NCBI RefSeq assembly: GCF_020906515.1
Contig: NC_085851.1
Span: 3,162,001-3,226,000, forward strand
Source of the DNA: Vanrija pseudolonga
Taxonomy: Eukaryota; Basidiomycota; Tremellomycetes; Trichosporonales; Trichosporonaceae
DNA: 64,000 nt
Direction of reading: 5' to 3'
Shown here: positions 31,153 through 43,414 of the stretch, piece by piece
How positions within the stretch are numbered: the stretch's first letter is position 1
Layout of the letters: each line of letters starts with the position of its first letter
The notes under the pieces: generated by a model
Told to the model about the DNA's origin: nothing
What the model saw: only the letters and a program-made list of their open reading frames with translations
Databases searched by the model: none
Translations under genes and position numbers: made by a program

Positions 31153-34100
31153 ATGGACATACACTCTTCTTCTGCGACGCCGCAGCCGCCTGGAGCGCCA
31201 GCGCCAGCACCTGCACCACCTGCACCAACCCCATCAGCATCATCAGCCCAAGCCCCGCCGCCGCCGCCGCAACAACCAGGTGGAATGAGCTCTGGCGCTG
31301 CTGGCTCATCGCGCGCTCCCAGACCACCTTCCCTCGTGTCCACAAACCGCACGAGCACCACGAGCAATCACTCGCGCGGTCAATCGAGCGATGGCCCAAG
31401 GTGAGCCCAGTGCAGTGGGTCGTGCCCCACACCTGACCCCCTCCCCCCTCTTGCCCCGCGTGCCCCGCTCACAGAGTCACAGCCAGCCTCCCTCGCCCAT
31501 GACCTACTTCCCCAACCCGTCGACCTTTACATCGTCGCCAAACCCCCAGTACCTGCCCAGTATCCAGACGTCTCCATCGCTCGCCTCGGCGCGACTCGGC
31601 GCCTCGTCCATGTCTCACTCGTCGTTGTCAACCGACGACGAGAGTTACGCCGGTGTCTCGACACGTACTCCACGAGTCGTTGCAGGCCAGGAGCTGCAGT
31701 CGCAGCAGCAGCAGTTCTACTACCCCACACCGACGCCGGGCCAGAGCTGGCGAGCAGAGTCGGTTCCCCCAATCAGCATGACCGTGTCGCCGCGCGTTGG
31801 AGGCAACAGGCGGAGCGCAAGCGTCGCAACAAATCGCACTATCAACCCACCGCCCACCAGCCGTAGCACCAACAACCCTCCATCAAGCTACGGCGCAACT
31901 GGGCTGCATCTCGGCTCGGCTTTAGGAAGCGCAGGACTGCCTTCCACCGTCGGTGGACTCGACGCGCTCGGCCTCGGCCCCGCATCCGCGATCAAGGCCG
32001 CCGCTGCGGTCGACCCACGACGTATCGCCAGCACGTCTGGCATCGGTGTCCCTGGCCCAAGCCGCGCGAACAGGAGGCGAGGTGGCGCCGAATCGCCAGC
32101 GACCGCAGGGTTCCCCTTGCCAAACAGTTTGCCGCACACCACACAGTCGCACCCTGGCACCGCGGCAGCTACCCCACGCCACCACCGGGGCCGCGACAGA
32201 GAGATCGACAGCCATGTGCCGACCTCGGCCCACACATACTCGGGATCGGGCGACCATTTTACGTCTGATGCGCCCTCCTATGGGAGATCAAACCGTGCGG
32301 GGCGTAGCAGTGGCGCCCCTCCATCGACATCGCGCCCCGCACACAAGAGGCATGCGAGCGTGACCTCAAGTTTGGCGCCCGTCGCCCAGAGCTCGGCCGA
32401 ACCGCGCTCGCCAGCTGGCTCAGTGTTCCGCCGGAGGCTGCATACTGTCGGGAGCTCCATCGGGTTCGGCAGGCCCGCACAGTACGACGCCGGCGACTCG
32501 GACTATGGCGACTTCGACGGCGAAGACGAGGGCAAGCGGGCAAACGGGACAAGGGTCTGGTACTCGTCGTATATCACCATCGACTGGCTTCACGACGCTA
32601 TCAAGGAGTCCTCGCGTGTGCGCCACCTTCGCCATCGTGCACGACGGTCATGGCGTGGGTCGATAAGGAATGCCTGGGACCGCTTCCAGGGTTGGTTAGT
32701 CGTCACCCTTGTCGGCGTAATCACTGCGTGCGTTGCGTTCCTCATCATTCGCTCCGAGATGGCCCTCTTCGATCTCAAGGATGGCTACTGCACAAATTCG
32801 TGGGGCACGGCCAAACGCTTCTGCTGTGCGCCGCGTGCCGGCAGAGGCCACCCAGACCCGTCGAGCGGGGAGGAGGAGCCGTGTGGCGACTGGGTCGAGT
32901 GGGGTCAGCTCTTCGGCAGCGTCGAGGAGGCAGACCCAGAGGCTGTCTTCTGGAGCGAGCCCGAGTTTATCGTCTACTTTATCGTCGCCGTTGGGCTGGC
33001 CTGCACCGCGTCGGCGCTCACATACTACCTCACATCGTCGGCAACCCATATCACGTCGAAGGATTCTGCCTTCCTCGGGCCTGATCTTCCGCCCTCGCCT
33101 GCGTCGGCATCGCAGCTCAAGAGCCCAAATGAACGCCAGCCTCTTCTTCTCGAGGGCGCGCCCGAGGTTGAGGAGCCCAAACCCGAGCCCCAGCGCCCCG
33201 TGCTTTACATGGCGGCCGGGAGTGGTATTCCAGAGATCAAGACAATCCTGTCTGGCTTTGTCATTCACGGATACCTCGGCTTGTCGACATTGATTGTCAA
33301 GAGCGCAGGCCTGGCCATGTCGGTCGGCTCGGGCCTCTCCCTTGGCAAGGAGGGGCCGTTCGTCCACATTGCCTCGTGCATTGCCAACATTGTGTGTCGC
33401 CTGTTTGTCAAGTACGAGCAGAACGAGGGTAAAAGGCGTGAAATCCTGTCGGCCGCTTGCGCGGCGGGCGTCGCCGTGTCCTTTGGAGCTCCGATCGGCG
33501 GTGTATTGTTCTCACTCGAGGAAGTGTCGACCTACTTCCCTCCAAAGGTCATGTGGCGAAGCTTCTGGTGTGCAGCGGTGGCGGCTATCACCCTCAAGGC
33601 GCTCAACCCGTACGGCAATGGATCAATCGTCCTCTTCGCCGTCACCTACACCAAGGAGTACCACTACTGGGAGTTTGCCGTGTTCATCATCCTCGGCGTC
33701 TTTGGTGGCTTGTACGGCGCCTTCTTTTCACGCTGCAACATCTGGTGGAGCAAGCACATCCGCAAGGGGACGTGGCTCAGTCGACACCCGATCATCGAGG
33801 TGGCGCTCGTCACCGGCCTCACGACTGTCGTGTCGTTCTTAAACCCGTACACCAGGTTAGGAGGCACCGAGCTTGTGGCCAAGCTGTTTGCCGAGTGCAC
33901 CGTCGACAAGTCGAGCTCGCTGTGTGTCGGCAAGTCGTTCAACATTGGCCCTATCGTGTACAACGTCGGCATTGCACTCATCATCAAGGCGCTGCTCACG
34001 ATCATCACCTTTGGCATTGTGCTCCCCGCTGGAATCTTCATCCCGTCGCTCGTCATTGGAGCGTGCTTTGGTCGCATGGTTGGCATTTGGATGGAGTGGA

Positions 34101-35052
34101 TCGAGTTCCACCACCCCTACCTCCCGATCTTTGAGGTGTGCAGAGCCACAGGCTGCGTTGTGCCGGGCATCTACGCCATGGTTGGCGCAGGCGCGACACT
34201 TGCTGGTGTGACGCGCACCACCGTGTCGCTTGCGGTCATCGTCTTTGAGCTCACAGGCACCCTCAACTATGTCGTGCCGGTCATGCTGGCTATTCTCGTG
34301 GCCAAGACGACTGCGGACGCGATCGAGAAGCGCGGCATCTACGAGCTCGTCATCGAGTTAAAGAAGCTGCCCTATCTGAGCAACAAGGAGGAGTATCTTT
34401 GGGGCAGTGCCTTGGTCTCGGAGGTGGTGAGTGATGGTTGACGGGCGAGGTGTGGCTAACAGTCAGATGGACCGCGACGCGCCTACTCTTCGCGCCGACA
34501 AGCCGCACACTGTGCGCGAGCTCACTGGGAAGTTACTCGAGCTCGTGCGGCTTGGGTACGCCGACGCCGGGTTCCCGGTGCTTGTCAAAGAGCCAGCAAT
34601 TGACCGAGAGGGCCGGCCGACGTCAGTCTTACGCGTGCTCGGGTTCCTTGGCATCAACGAGGTGGAGCACGCGCTTACCGCACTGGCCGATGAGCCCGAT
34701 GCCAGCATAAACCTCATGCCCGATGACACTGTGCCGATGCCGCGCAGCAGCATGATGAGCATCTTCAGTTTCCGCGAAAGCTCGGACGGGCGGGGCAACC
34801 CGTACGACCTGAGCCAGTACTTGGACAGGGTAAGTGTTGCGCGGGCTGGATATCTGTGATTTGTGCTGACCCACCCCCCAGGCCCCAATCACTGTCCAGG
34901 TGCACTCCCCGCTGGAGCTGGTGCAGGAGTTGTTCATCAAGCTCGGTGCACGCCAGATTCTTGTGACGGACGCACGCGGGCAGTACCGAGGCGCACTGTA
35001 CAAGAAGCAGTGGATTGCGTTCCTGGACGAGCTGGAGCACGCCGAGCGATAG
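31153..35052 (+). CDS. GEF1: CLC-family chloride channel/H+ exchanger with CBS pair
   Basis: Membrane anion transporter of the eukaryotic CLC family, probably endomembrane. Exons 31153-31400, 31477-34426, 34467-34829, 34882-35052 give 1243 aa. Residues 1 to about 490 are Ser/Pro/Gln-rich and disordered. The membrane domain (about 500-1040) begins near GWLVVTLVGVITACVAFLII. Selectivity motifs are GSGIPEIKTI (about 664), GKEGPFVHIA (about 706, external gating Glu present) and PAGIFIPSLVIGACFGR (about 934). A Glu pair in GVLFSLEEVSTYF is at the place of the proton glutamate, so Cl-/H+ exchange is likely. CBS domains lie at about 1080-1145 and 1190-1240. Length is well above yeast Gef1 (779 aa) because of the N-terminus. 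The ATG at 31153 was chosen because its exon splices in phase; the acceptor is GAG rather than CAG. Confidence 0.93.
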
Positions 35053-37181
35053 GCGCGCGTGCGTGCGTCGAGGCCGACAAGACGCGTCGCGGCGACATTT
35101 ACGCCACCATTCTTTCCCATTAGATTTGTGCATAGGGGTTGTTGCCTGCAGTATGAATGCAATGTTGAATTGTGAATCGAGTGCGCGAGTGCCACTGATT
35201 CCCAAACAGTGGCAGGCACCGGTTGTTACGTCGTAGTGCCTGTGAGGTAACCCGGTAAACAAAACACGAGCAGTTCGCACGTTGGAGACGACGACGTCGT
35301 CGTCGCAGCTGGTCCCTCTCACCGACACAGCCTCTCACGCTCGGGCAGTGGGTGGGGTGGGTGGCTAGTAGCGTTGCGTTTGCGTTGCGCTGCGCAGCCA
35401 GTCGGCTAGCTAGCTGTAAAGAAAGGGTTGCCTTATGCTTGGCGCTACGAAAACGAGGTGCTCGCTATCGCCGGTATGTTCGGTGCGGCCGCCGGCCGGG
35501 CGCTCGATCACGACAAAGACGAAACCAACGATGAGGTGAATACCGATGTGCGGGTGGTTGGTCTTTACTGGTGCTGGCTAGCTGCCAAGCTGGTGCGGCT
35601 AGTCCCGTCGTTATGCGGCGGCGAGTAAGTAAGCAAGCAAGCAGCAGTGTCGCTGCGTTTCGAGATGGATCTGGCGAGCTGGCGTGGCATGTCTCAGCTC
35701 TAAGGAGCAAGCAGAAGGAGTACGCCGCCGTCGTGCGTGCCGTTCATGCCGGCCGGCCGGGTGGCCCATTCCTGCCTGCCTGCCTGCCTGCCTGCCACCT
35801 CATACCCGCAACACGCCGTTACACGCCCAGCAGCGCCATGGCGGTGGGTGGCCAAGGCGCTCTCCTGGCCGGCTGGCTGCTACATGGCCCCCTCGCTGCG
35901 ATGCATGCCTATGGTTGGCCCCGAGCAGGCCCCATGGGCGTGGCGTCCACTGGTGTTGATGCATCCTTGTTCTTCATGCGCATCCATTGGACGACAGCCA
36001 GCCCAGGTTTGCTTGCCATTGGCGCCTGCTGCTACCTGGCTGGCTGCAGGGTCGGGGTAGCAGGTGATCGGCGCTGCGTCATGGTATTGGAGCCGTGTGC
36101 GTGTGGGAGCTGTTTGTCGGGTAGGTGGCTGTTCGTCCAAGCGGCAAAATAGGTCGCTGCTGCGAGGCGAAAGGGGGCGAGGTTGCCTTGCCTTGCCGGC
36201 GCCCGCATGCTCGCTCCGCCGGCAAGCGGCAAGCGACAATAGAGCTGCTGCACGTCTTGCAGAACAAGGCGCTTGGCGCAGCGTGCGGCGCGCGACGGCG
36301 TACGTGAGAATGAGGGAGACCGCGAGCGAGCAGGCAAGCCAAGCAAGCGCAGCAGTAGACCAAAGGCGTCGTCGAGCCAAGCGGTATGCGGCCCTAGTAA
36401 GCTTCAGCCCTAATAGCCCTATAGCCCCTCCAAGCCACACTACTTTGCTCTACTATTGTCGTCGTCCAAACAAATCCTTAGCACCTCGCCGCGGATTTGC
36501 GTCGCCACCACGTCAGGGCAGGGCAGGGCAAGGAGGGGGTGGTGCGTCCCTCTCGTCCCTTGCGCGTACGCGATGCACACACACCCATGCACTTGTGACC
36601 TTGAACCCATCGCTCCACTCTACTGCACACTGCAAGCTACATCGTACACACACTCTCTCTCTTCACTTTACTGATAGCGACGGCGACAGCAGCGACAGCA
36701 ACGACGTCAAGCAGCGGCCTCCACAAGTAACGCACGCATACCACACATAAACGCACACCAACCCGAACCCACTACCGGCCCATTCGTCGTTGTTTACGAG
36801 ATTAATATTTGGCCGCCAACACGGGCTGCGGTCCCCGCCCTGGCACCTGGCATTCTCCTCTTGTTTCTTAACGCCAACGCAGTCAAGTAACAACGCCCAT
36901 ATCGCTACTCGCTACGACGTGAGCTCGACGCCGACGCAGACGCAGACGACCCTCGCCACCGACTCGCCAGCGACGACGACGACGACGACGAGCACTTCTT
37001 TGCGAGAAGAACCAGCAAAGAAGAACCATACCTTCCGAACCCAAGGCACTGGAGCAGAGCACCACAAAGCACATCTGGAGGCAAATAATTCATCAATCCA
37101 CGCGACGGCACTCGCCCGAATAGTGTCGCAAACACCCACCACCACGCGCTCGACGCGCTCCACCACCCGCCGTACCTGGCA
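35053..37181. other. Gene-free 2.1-kb region between CLC and the lipase
   Basis: No supported gene. It holds GGCTGGCTGG and CCTG repeats (35771-35796), several G/C palindromic words (gccggccggccgg, tagctagctag) and, from 36480, a pyrimidine- and CA-rich 5' flank for the lipase. A 193-codon frame at 35571-36152 (+) has no splice signals, no domain and biased composition, and was not called. Confidence 0.55.
35771..35796. repeat. (CCTG)6 tetranucleotide microsatellite
   Basis: 26 nt of perfect CCTG repeat in the intergenic region between the CLC and lipase genes. Confidence 0.9.
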
Positions 37182-40100
37182 ATGACCACGGTCGTGTCGA
37201 CACGACCGGCGACGGCGATGGCGACCGCCGACGAGGAAGCAGCAGCAGCGGCGGCGGCGGCAAACAACCTCCAGGTCACGCTCCGCCCCTCCGCTGGCGC
37301 GCTCGCACTCGCAGTCAGTGCAGAGACGGTCTTCCCGGCGCCAATTGCCAACCTTGTCACGGCGCTCGCCACCTCTGCACGGCTGAGTCTGCGCGTGACA
37401 GCCTTTTTCATCGAGGCCATCCTCGAGACGTCACAGTATGGCACGCGCGTGTCCCTGGGGTATACGCGCCGCCTGCTCATCTCGGCCATCTCGTCGGCCC
37501 GCAGAGTCTACCTCGCGTCCAATGCCGCCCTCGACAACGACCTCATGGGCTACATGGGCTTCTCGTCGGACAAGTCGGCGGGAACCACCGACGCCTTCCT
37601 CAACGTTCTCGATCGCTGGACAAACCTGGGCATCTACGTCATTCACCACACGTTTACGCTCGCAGAACTGTTTGCCATGAGCGGCTTCTACCTCACCGCA
37701 AACACGGTGCAGGGCGCTAGCTTTGCTGCGCACGAGAGTGTCACATTGTTCGACTCGCTCTTTGGCAGCAACGAATCGTCGCGCGCATTGTCAAGTATTA
37801 TCACCCTTGTGCGCAAGGAGCTTCTCGAGGACGACAGATTCAAGGCTGCGGACCGTGGCAGAGTGGCCAGCTTGGCAGCGCTCACCAAGGCGCTAACGGC
37901 GTTTGCATGTCTCCAGAGCGCCACCTGGGGCCGTTCTTCCCAGCGTTTACGCTTCAGAGTGTGAGTTTGGGGCCCTACGAGTTGACGCGCGCGGTCGCCA
38001 CTGACTCAGCGCACAGACTGTACGACTGCACTATCACAATCAGCGATGACGAGTCCTTCTCGGCCAGTGCCGAGGGCCCGACCACCATTTCCGAGGAAAT
38101 GGCGATTGAGCAGCCCCCGGCCCCCGCCACAATCTCTGGCCGACGCAGGAGGAGTGAACTCCCTGCCATCGAGGTTAGCGTCGAGGAGGAGGACGCCGAG
38201 ATGGCATCCGCGTCGCGCGAGGCCACACCGTCGCGCACGTTAGGCCCCACCCCCGAATCCAACACCAACGCCGATCTCGAGCTTCTCAGGCAGCTGGAGC
38301 ATCTCGTGGGCCCCGAATCGGCCGACGACGAGGTGTTTGACGACAACACCCGACGACGCACCAGCCGTCTGAAGCGCCTCCGCGAGGACATGTTTGAGAT
38401 TACAGACGAGGTGTCTGAGTCGACCGTGGTGACGCAGACGTTTGAGCGCCTCAGCACAGTGACGGCGCCGTCAAGTCCGCGCTCGTCGCGATTCTCGGGC
38501 ACGGGCACGACCCGCGGCCGCACTACCAGCATCGCGCGAGACGACGACGTGCTCATCGAGGCTCTCGAGTTGGACGACAGTGCTATGGCGGTGGACGAGG
38601 ACGAGAGGATGACGGACGCGTCGGCGTCGACGACGCCACGGACGCCGACTTCGGGGCTCCCAAGGAGTAACTCGATCCTTCCCCTGTCTGACATTGTGCC
38701 GACGGTTGTGGAGGCCGACGAGACCGAGTGGATCGAGGTCGACCACCTGCTGGACGACGGCACTCGCGACGAGACCCTCCCCAGTGCGCCCAACGGCGTG
38801 CCGCCCAGCTCGCCGGTCGCCAGCATCCACCAGCCCGATCACAACACGGAGAAGATCCAGCTCGTCCTCCGCACCATGACGAACAAGCTGCTTCAGCGCA
38901 AGCGCGTCGTGCGAAGAGTACAGCAGTCGCGCATGTCGGCATCCCCCTCCCCTCCCCCGAGCCGCAGCCAGCGGAGCGGTGGCACGTCTCGTGACGAGAC
39001 CAGCCGCCCCGACCGCCCCGACGTTCGTGCCATTCAGTGGGAAGTTCCCACCCGACCCGCTCCACCTCCCCCTAGGCAGTCTACGCCGCCAAAGGAGAGA
39101 CGAGGGAGCAGTTCGGCCGGAGCGGGCGGCTCGGGGCGATCATCCCCCAAACCCACAGCATCGACATCACCAAAGGGCAAGGGACGTCTCTTCCCCCGCC
39201 GATCAATGCTTGGCCTCAGAGATGAGCGCTCCGAGTCGTCGTCAAACGAGGCTGGACCATCTCGGTCCCGTCGCGAGGGCTCGTCGCGCTCACATCGGGA
39301 CGGCGGCTCCTCAGCTTTCGGCTCTGTTCGGGCGGCGTTCTCGTCGTCCAAACACGCCCCGCCCGTCCCCTTCCCCGGGGCGCCAGACGTCAAGAAGGAG
39401 CCTCCAGCGCGCGTGGCTCCCAACTCGCCGCCTAGCGCGCGAGCACCCCGAGTACCTCCGCCGTCACCGTACGCTCCGCCTCAGCGCCTACCTCGTACGA
39501 CGAGCACTACGACTGTCCAAGAGTCGCTACGCACACGTGCCAACCGTGTCCGCACCGAGAGCGCGCAAATGTTCACCCCGTCTGCCCCAACAGTCGACAC
39601 TGCGACAAACTTGTTCCCACACGAACCGCTGATCAGGAATATTCACCGGTTTATGCGCTACTCGTCTGCCGCTTACGGCCAGAACTTCTTGCGCATCTTT
39701 GGACTTGGCAACGCTGATTTCAACTTCCCCACGACTGGTCGCCACCACGCCAACAGCTGGGCCTTTGCGCAGCACACCAACATTCCCATCGACTCACTAC
39801 TCCTCTCGTCGTATTCGGAATCGTCGCCCGCGTTCAGCTCGGCCAAGGCGCCACCACTGGTCCACTACATTGCTGTCGAGCACAAGCTCAAGGCGATTGT
39901 GCTGACATGTCGTGGCACCTTGGGCCTGTCCGACGTGCTCGTCGACCTGACGTGCGACTACCGCGAGATCCCTGTCGATGGCGGTGACCCCAACGCGTCG
40001 TACCTTGTCCACTCAGGCATGTACGAGTCGGCGCTGCAGCTCACTGCCAAGCGATCCACTGTGCACCAGACGCTCGTCGACGCGCTGAACAAGTACCCCA

Positions 40101-40944
40101 ACTATGGTCTTGTTCTCTGCGGCCACTCACTCGGTGGCGGTGTCGCAGGGCTCCTGGCCATCTCGTGCAGCGTCAAGCGTGAACGCTTCATTGAGCAGAA
40201 CGCTGCTCGTGCCGTACCAGTCAAGCACCCCCGCATCACGACTCCCTTCGTCACGTCGTTTGGGTCTGGCCTCCCGCCCGGTCGCCCGATCCACTGCTAC
40301 GCCTACGGCATCCCGGCCGTCGCGAGCTCGGACCTGGCGCAGTACAGCGCAGGCCTCATCACGTCGGTTGTGCAAAACTCGGACGTCGTGCCAACCCTCT
40401 CGCTCGGCGTTCTCCGCGACCTCAAGAACATCGCCGTGACGCTGTTCGAGGAGGGCAACATTGCCGAGGAGATTGTGAGCCGCGTGATTGGCATCAACAG
40501 AAGCAAGTTTGCGTTCCAGGCCGGCGAGCCATCGACGTCGACCGAGCTGATCGAGTCGGTCAGCGACGAGCAAGTGTTAAGCGACTGGATGATGTCGCTC
40601 ATCAAGACGATGCGCGCGGATATGGACAACGACAAACTGTACCCGCCGGGTATGGTCTACGTCATGGAGTACTTTGACGTGTTTGTGACGGTCGACGCGG
40701 AGGACCGCATGTCGGGAGAGAAGGCAACGTCGAGCAAGCGTGCTCAGAGAGTGGTAAGTGTGGCGGGGAGAAGCGCTTGAACTGTTACTGACCCACACAC
40801 CAGATCCTCCGCCAGTGTGACTCTGTCGAGGAGAGATTCCGCGAGCCGCTCTTCTCCAAGACGATGCTCAACGATCACCTGCCTTCGCACTATGAGCGTT
40901 CGACGCAGCTGTTGTATGACGGTCTTGGACAGGGCCTATTGTAG
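37182..40944 (+). CDS. Large class 3 lipase, diacylglycerol-lipase-like
   Basis: Probable sn-1-specific diacylglycerol lipase-like serine hydrolase. Exons 37182-37960, 38017-40753, 40804-40944 give 1218 aa. Residues 1-260 form a conserved-looking helical N-terminal region. About 275-800 is disordered and rich in Ser, Arg, Pro and Asp/Glu. The alpha/beta-hydrolase core follows: LKAIVLTCRGTLGLSDVLVD (about 888-907), YLVHSGMYESA, and the nucleophile elbow LCGHSLGGGVAG with Ser near 964. The acid is probably the Asp of QNSDVVPTLS. The His is probably in DHLPSHYE of the last exon, the usual place in DAG lipases. Clear transmembrane helices, which animal DAGL has, are not seen. Lipase call firm; substrate inferred. 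Confidence 0.85.
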
Positions 40945-41213
40945 GGGCAGGGCGTAGAAGCCTTGCGTGATATTGTAGCGTTCGAGTTGTAGTAGTCTAA
41001 TGCGACCTGCATGCGTACAGTGGGGGATCCGTGGGAGTGTACATCTGCTGCTTCTTGAGTTGCTTCTGGAGTGCTTGTCGGTGACCCCCTTGTTCGTCGT
41101 TGTCCTACTTCCCGTCCTCGCGACCTTCGTCCTTCTTCCACGTTCCCGCCGACTCCTCGTCCCCGCCGACTCCTCACCCTCACTACCGTCCTCGGCGCCG
41201 CCCCGCCCCATCC

Positions 41214-41755
41214 TCACGCCGCCACCTCGCCAGCATCGACAGCCTCAAACCACGCGTCGAGGGCCATGTCCGGCCGCCGATCGGGGAACCAGCCATACCG
41301 GCGGAGGTCGACGCGCTCGCCCCCGGCCCCAGCGAGGGTCTCGACGACGACACCTTCGGCCTCCAGGCGGTCCTTTTGTCGCGCGACGCCTTGGCCTTCG
41401 TCGCCGCGCGGCGAGATGAGGCCCTTTGCGGAGATGACGCGCTGCGAGGGTGGGGTCAGCACTTGCCCACTCACCGCGCACAAGCGCCGCACCGCTCGCC
41501 CGAGCAAGCTCGGCCTCGCTAGCCTCGCCACCCACCTGCCATGGAATGTCCGACCCGCTCGGCAGCACGCGCAACGCCTGCCCCACATGCCTGGAGTAGT
41601 TTGGATACCCCGCCAACTTTGCGATATGGCCTGGGCGTGAGCAAGCTAGAAACGCGCGATCCAAAGAGCTCACCATAGCTCGTCACCCTCCCTGGAGGAA
41701 TGACGCGGATAATGTCGTACGCCTTGGCCATGAGGTCTGCGACGTTGTCCGCCAT
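41214..41755 (-). CDS. ATL1: Alkyltransferase-like protein (ATL), MGMT DNA-binding domain without acceptor Cys
   Basis: Binds O6-alkylguanine in DNA and hands the lesion to nucleotide-excision repair without transferring the alkyl group; nuclear. Exons 41755-41674, 41630-41536, 41441-41214 give 134 aa, the size of fission-yeast Atl1 (108 aa) plus a short tail. Motifs: VIPPGRVTSYGHIAKLAGYP (helix-turn-helix entry), SRHVGQALRVLP with the recognition Arg, and DIPWQRVISAKGLISPRGD. The MGMT active-site PCHRV is here PWQRV, so Trp 58 stands in place of the methyl-accepting Cys, which is the hallmark of ATLs. The tail GVVVETLAGAGGERVDLRRYGW matches the family end. Start MADNVADLMAKAYDII at 41755. 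Convergent with the lipase. Confidence 0.93.
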
Positions 41756-42331
41756 TGTGGCGACGGTGTGGGTGTGGGTGTGAGGAGGAGTCGGGCAGAG
41801 CAAGACGAGCAAGAAGAGCAGGACGCGTATCGAACGTATCGAACACCGACAGTTGAGTCACCCCACGCGCCGTGCCTGGCTCGGCAACTGGAGTTGATCA
41901 CCGGCTCAGCCAGGCCAGGCAGGCGGGAGTATTTCCGGGTGATGTGCGGCCCTTTGCTGAGTGAGTGGCTTGAGAGTCCAGACTCTGGCTGGTACGCACA
42001 GGGCGGTAAACGCGGCAAGTCAATGTTCACAGCGGGGAAAGGTGCCCACTCACTCGGACCAGTCAGTTGTCAGCCATCCGTCAACATCAACCTGCTCTGT
42101 CACTTTTACTTTCTCCTCAACTCGCTTGCTTTGACAAGAACAAGCACGGCAGCGAGCAGCGACCGCACAGGACACAGTACACCAGCGCCCGCAGCACCGC
42201 ATACTACTCCTCAACAACAACACCCCGGACCCTCGTACCAAGGCCGCCGCCGCCGACGCCTTGCCGTCCCGACGCCGCCGTCTTCCCTCCCTCCTTCCTC
42301 CCACCACCGTCACCCACCCCCCCACCACCCG
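41756..42331. other. Divergent promoter between ATL and STYX-like genes
   Basis: 576 bp between the two start codons. Contains CA/CCG-rich 5' flank near 42200-42330; nothing else recognised. Confidence 0.5.
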
Positions 42332-43414
42332 ATGACCCACGTCGCGTCCCTCCAGCCCAACCACGTCCCCGGCCTCGCCGTGCCGCAGCCCCCATGGCCG
42401 CCCGCGCAGCCACCGAGCAACATGCTCTTAAAGGAGTGGAAGTGGGTTGCGGCTCCCCGACGGGCGCCGACAAACCGGCTGACTGTGTCCCAGGTATGAG
42501 ATGCGCCGCGAGGCCCAGGAGATCTTGCCAGGCCTGTATCTCGGCCCGTTCCAGGCGTCGACCAACATGGCCAAGCTGCGCTCCATGGGCGTGACGCACA
42601 TGTAAGTCGGCGTAGAGTCAACCGCCGCCCGCCCGGCGACGGACGGAACAACGCACGGGCCCCTGCCCGCTCGCAGCTGGCCGCTCGCCGCACCCAGCTC
42701 ACACATGCAGCATCTGTCTCCGCGACTCGGTCGAGGCGCGCCTCATCTTTCCCCGCTTCCCCACAGAGTTCCAGTACCTCACCCTCGACGTAGCGGACTC
42801 TGGCGTGAGTCATTTCAAGTGCCTGGTGGTTCCGCAAGCTGACAAGTCAGACCCAAAACATCATCTCCATCTTCCCCCAGTGCCGCGCCTTCCTCGACGA
42901 GGCCATGAACATCCGCGGAGGCGTGCTCGTCCACGACAACAGTGAGTCTGGCTGAACAACCGAGCAGAGCCAGCCACTCACGCCCCAGGCGGCATTGCAA
43001 CAGCCCCGGCCATTGTCATCGGCTACCTCATGTACCTCTTCGGCTGGGAGTTTGAGACGGCCCTCCAGTTTGTCCAGAGCAAGCGATACTGCGTCAGCAC
43101 GGCGAGCGTGAGTAGCGTGGTAGGGGAGCAGCTGCTGATATGCAAGTTTGAGAACCAGCTGCGCGAGTACGCCCCCATCGCGGCGGCGCAGCGCGGGTAC
43201 CAGCAGCTCCAGCAACAGCAGCAGCAAACGGGCCAGTCATCAAATGGACTGCAGCCCAACGGAGTGCCGCCCCGCAAGCGCTCATGGGACGGCGAAGGGT
43301 GTGTACAGCTCGCCACTTCGTTTCAACGCCAGCTGACACCTCAGCGACACTGCTGGCGGCCAGCGCATTCGCCTCGGCGACGACGACGACGAGGCCGACG
43401 TTGACATGGAGTAG
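42332..43414 (+). CDS. STYX: STYX-like dual-specificity pseudophosphatase
   Basis: Fold of a dual-specificity phosphatase used as a phospho-dependent binding protein rather than an enzyme, by analogy with STYX. Exons 42332-42441, 42494-42601, 42711-42804, 42851-42941, 42989-43107, 43147-43298, 43345-43414 give 247 aa. DSP core about 40-185: ILPGLYLGPFQASTNMAKLR, MGVTHIICLRDSVEA, FQYLTLDVADS, and the P-loop region GGVLVHDNSGIATAPAIVIG (127-146). The signature HCxxGxxR reads H132-D-N-S-G-I-A-T139, so both Cys and Arg are gone. Then YLMYLFGWEFETALQFVQSK and FENQLREYAPI follow. A Gln-rich stretch, KRSWDGEG and an acidic tail (DDDDEADVDME) end the protein. The exon 6 acceptor is AAG. Confidence 0.88.

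Noticed and set aside
31391-31476. Start of the CLC protein at 31391 in the long open frame
   Set aside because: This ATG lies across the donor of a better-supported first exon (31153-31400), and the segment 31401-31476 is intron-like (gtgagc donor, ctgac, pyrimidine run, acceptor).
35571-36152. 193-codon frame between the CLC and lipase genes
   Set aside because: Ala/Gly/Cys/Trp-biased sequence over a CCTG/GGCTGG repeat region, no domain and no intron signals in a genome where real genes have them.
36790-37185. Frame ending in ATGA overlap with the lipase start, looking like an upstream ORF
   Set aside because: It contains no ATG; it opens only from a TTG, so it is not a normal upstream ORF.
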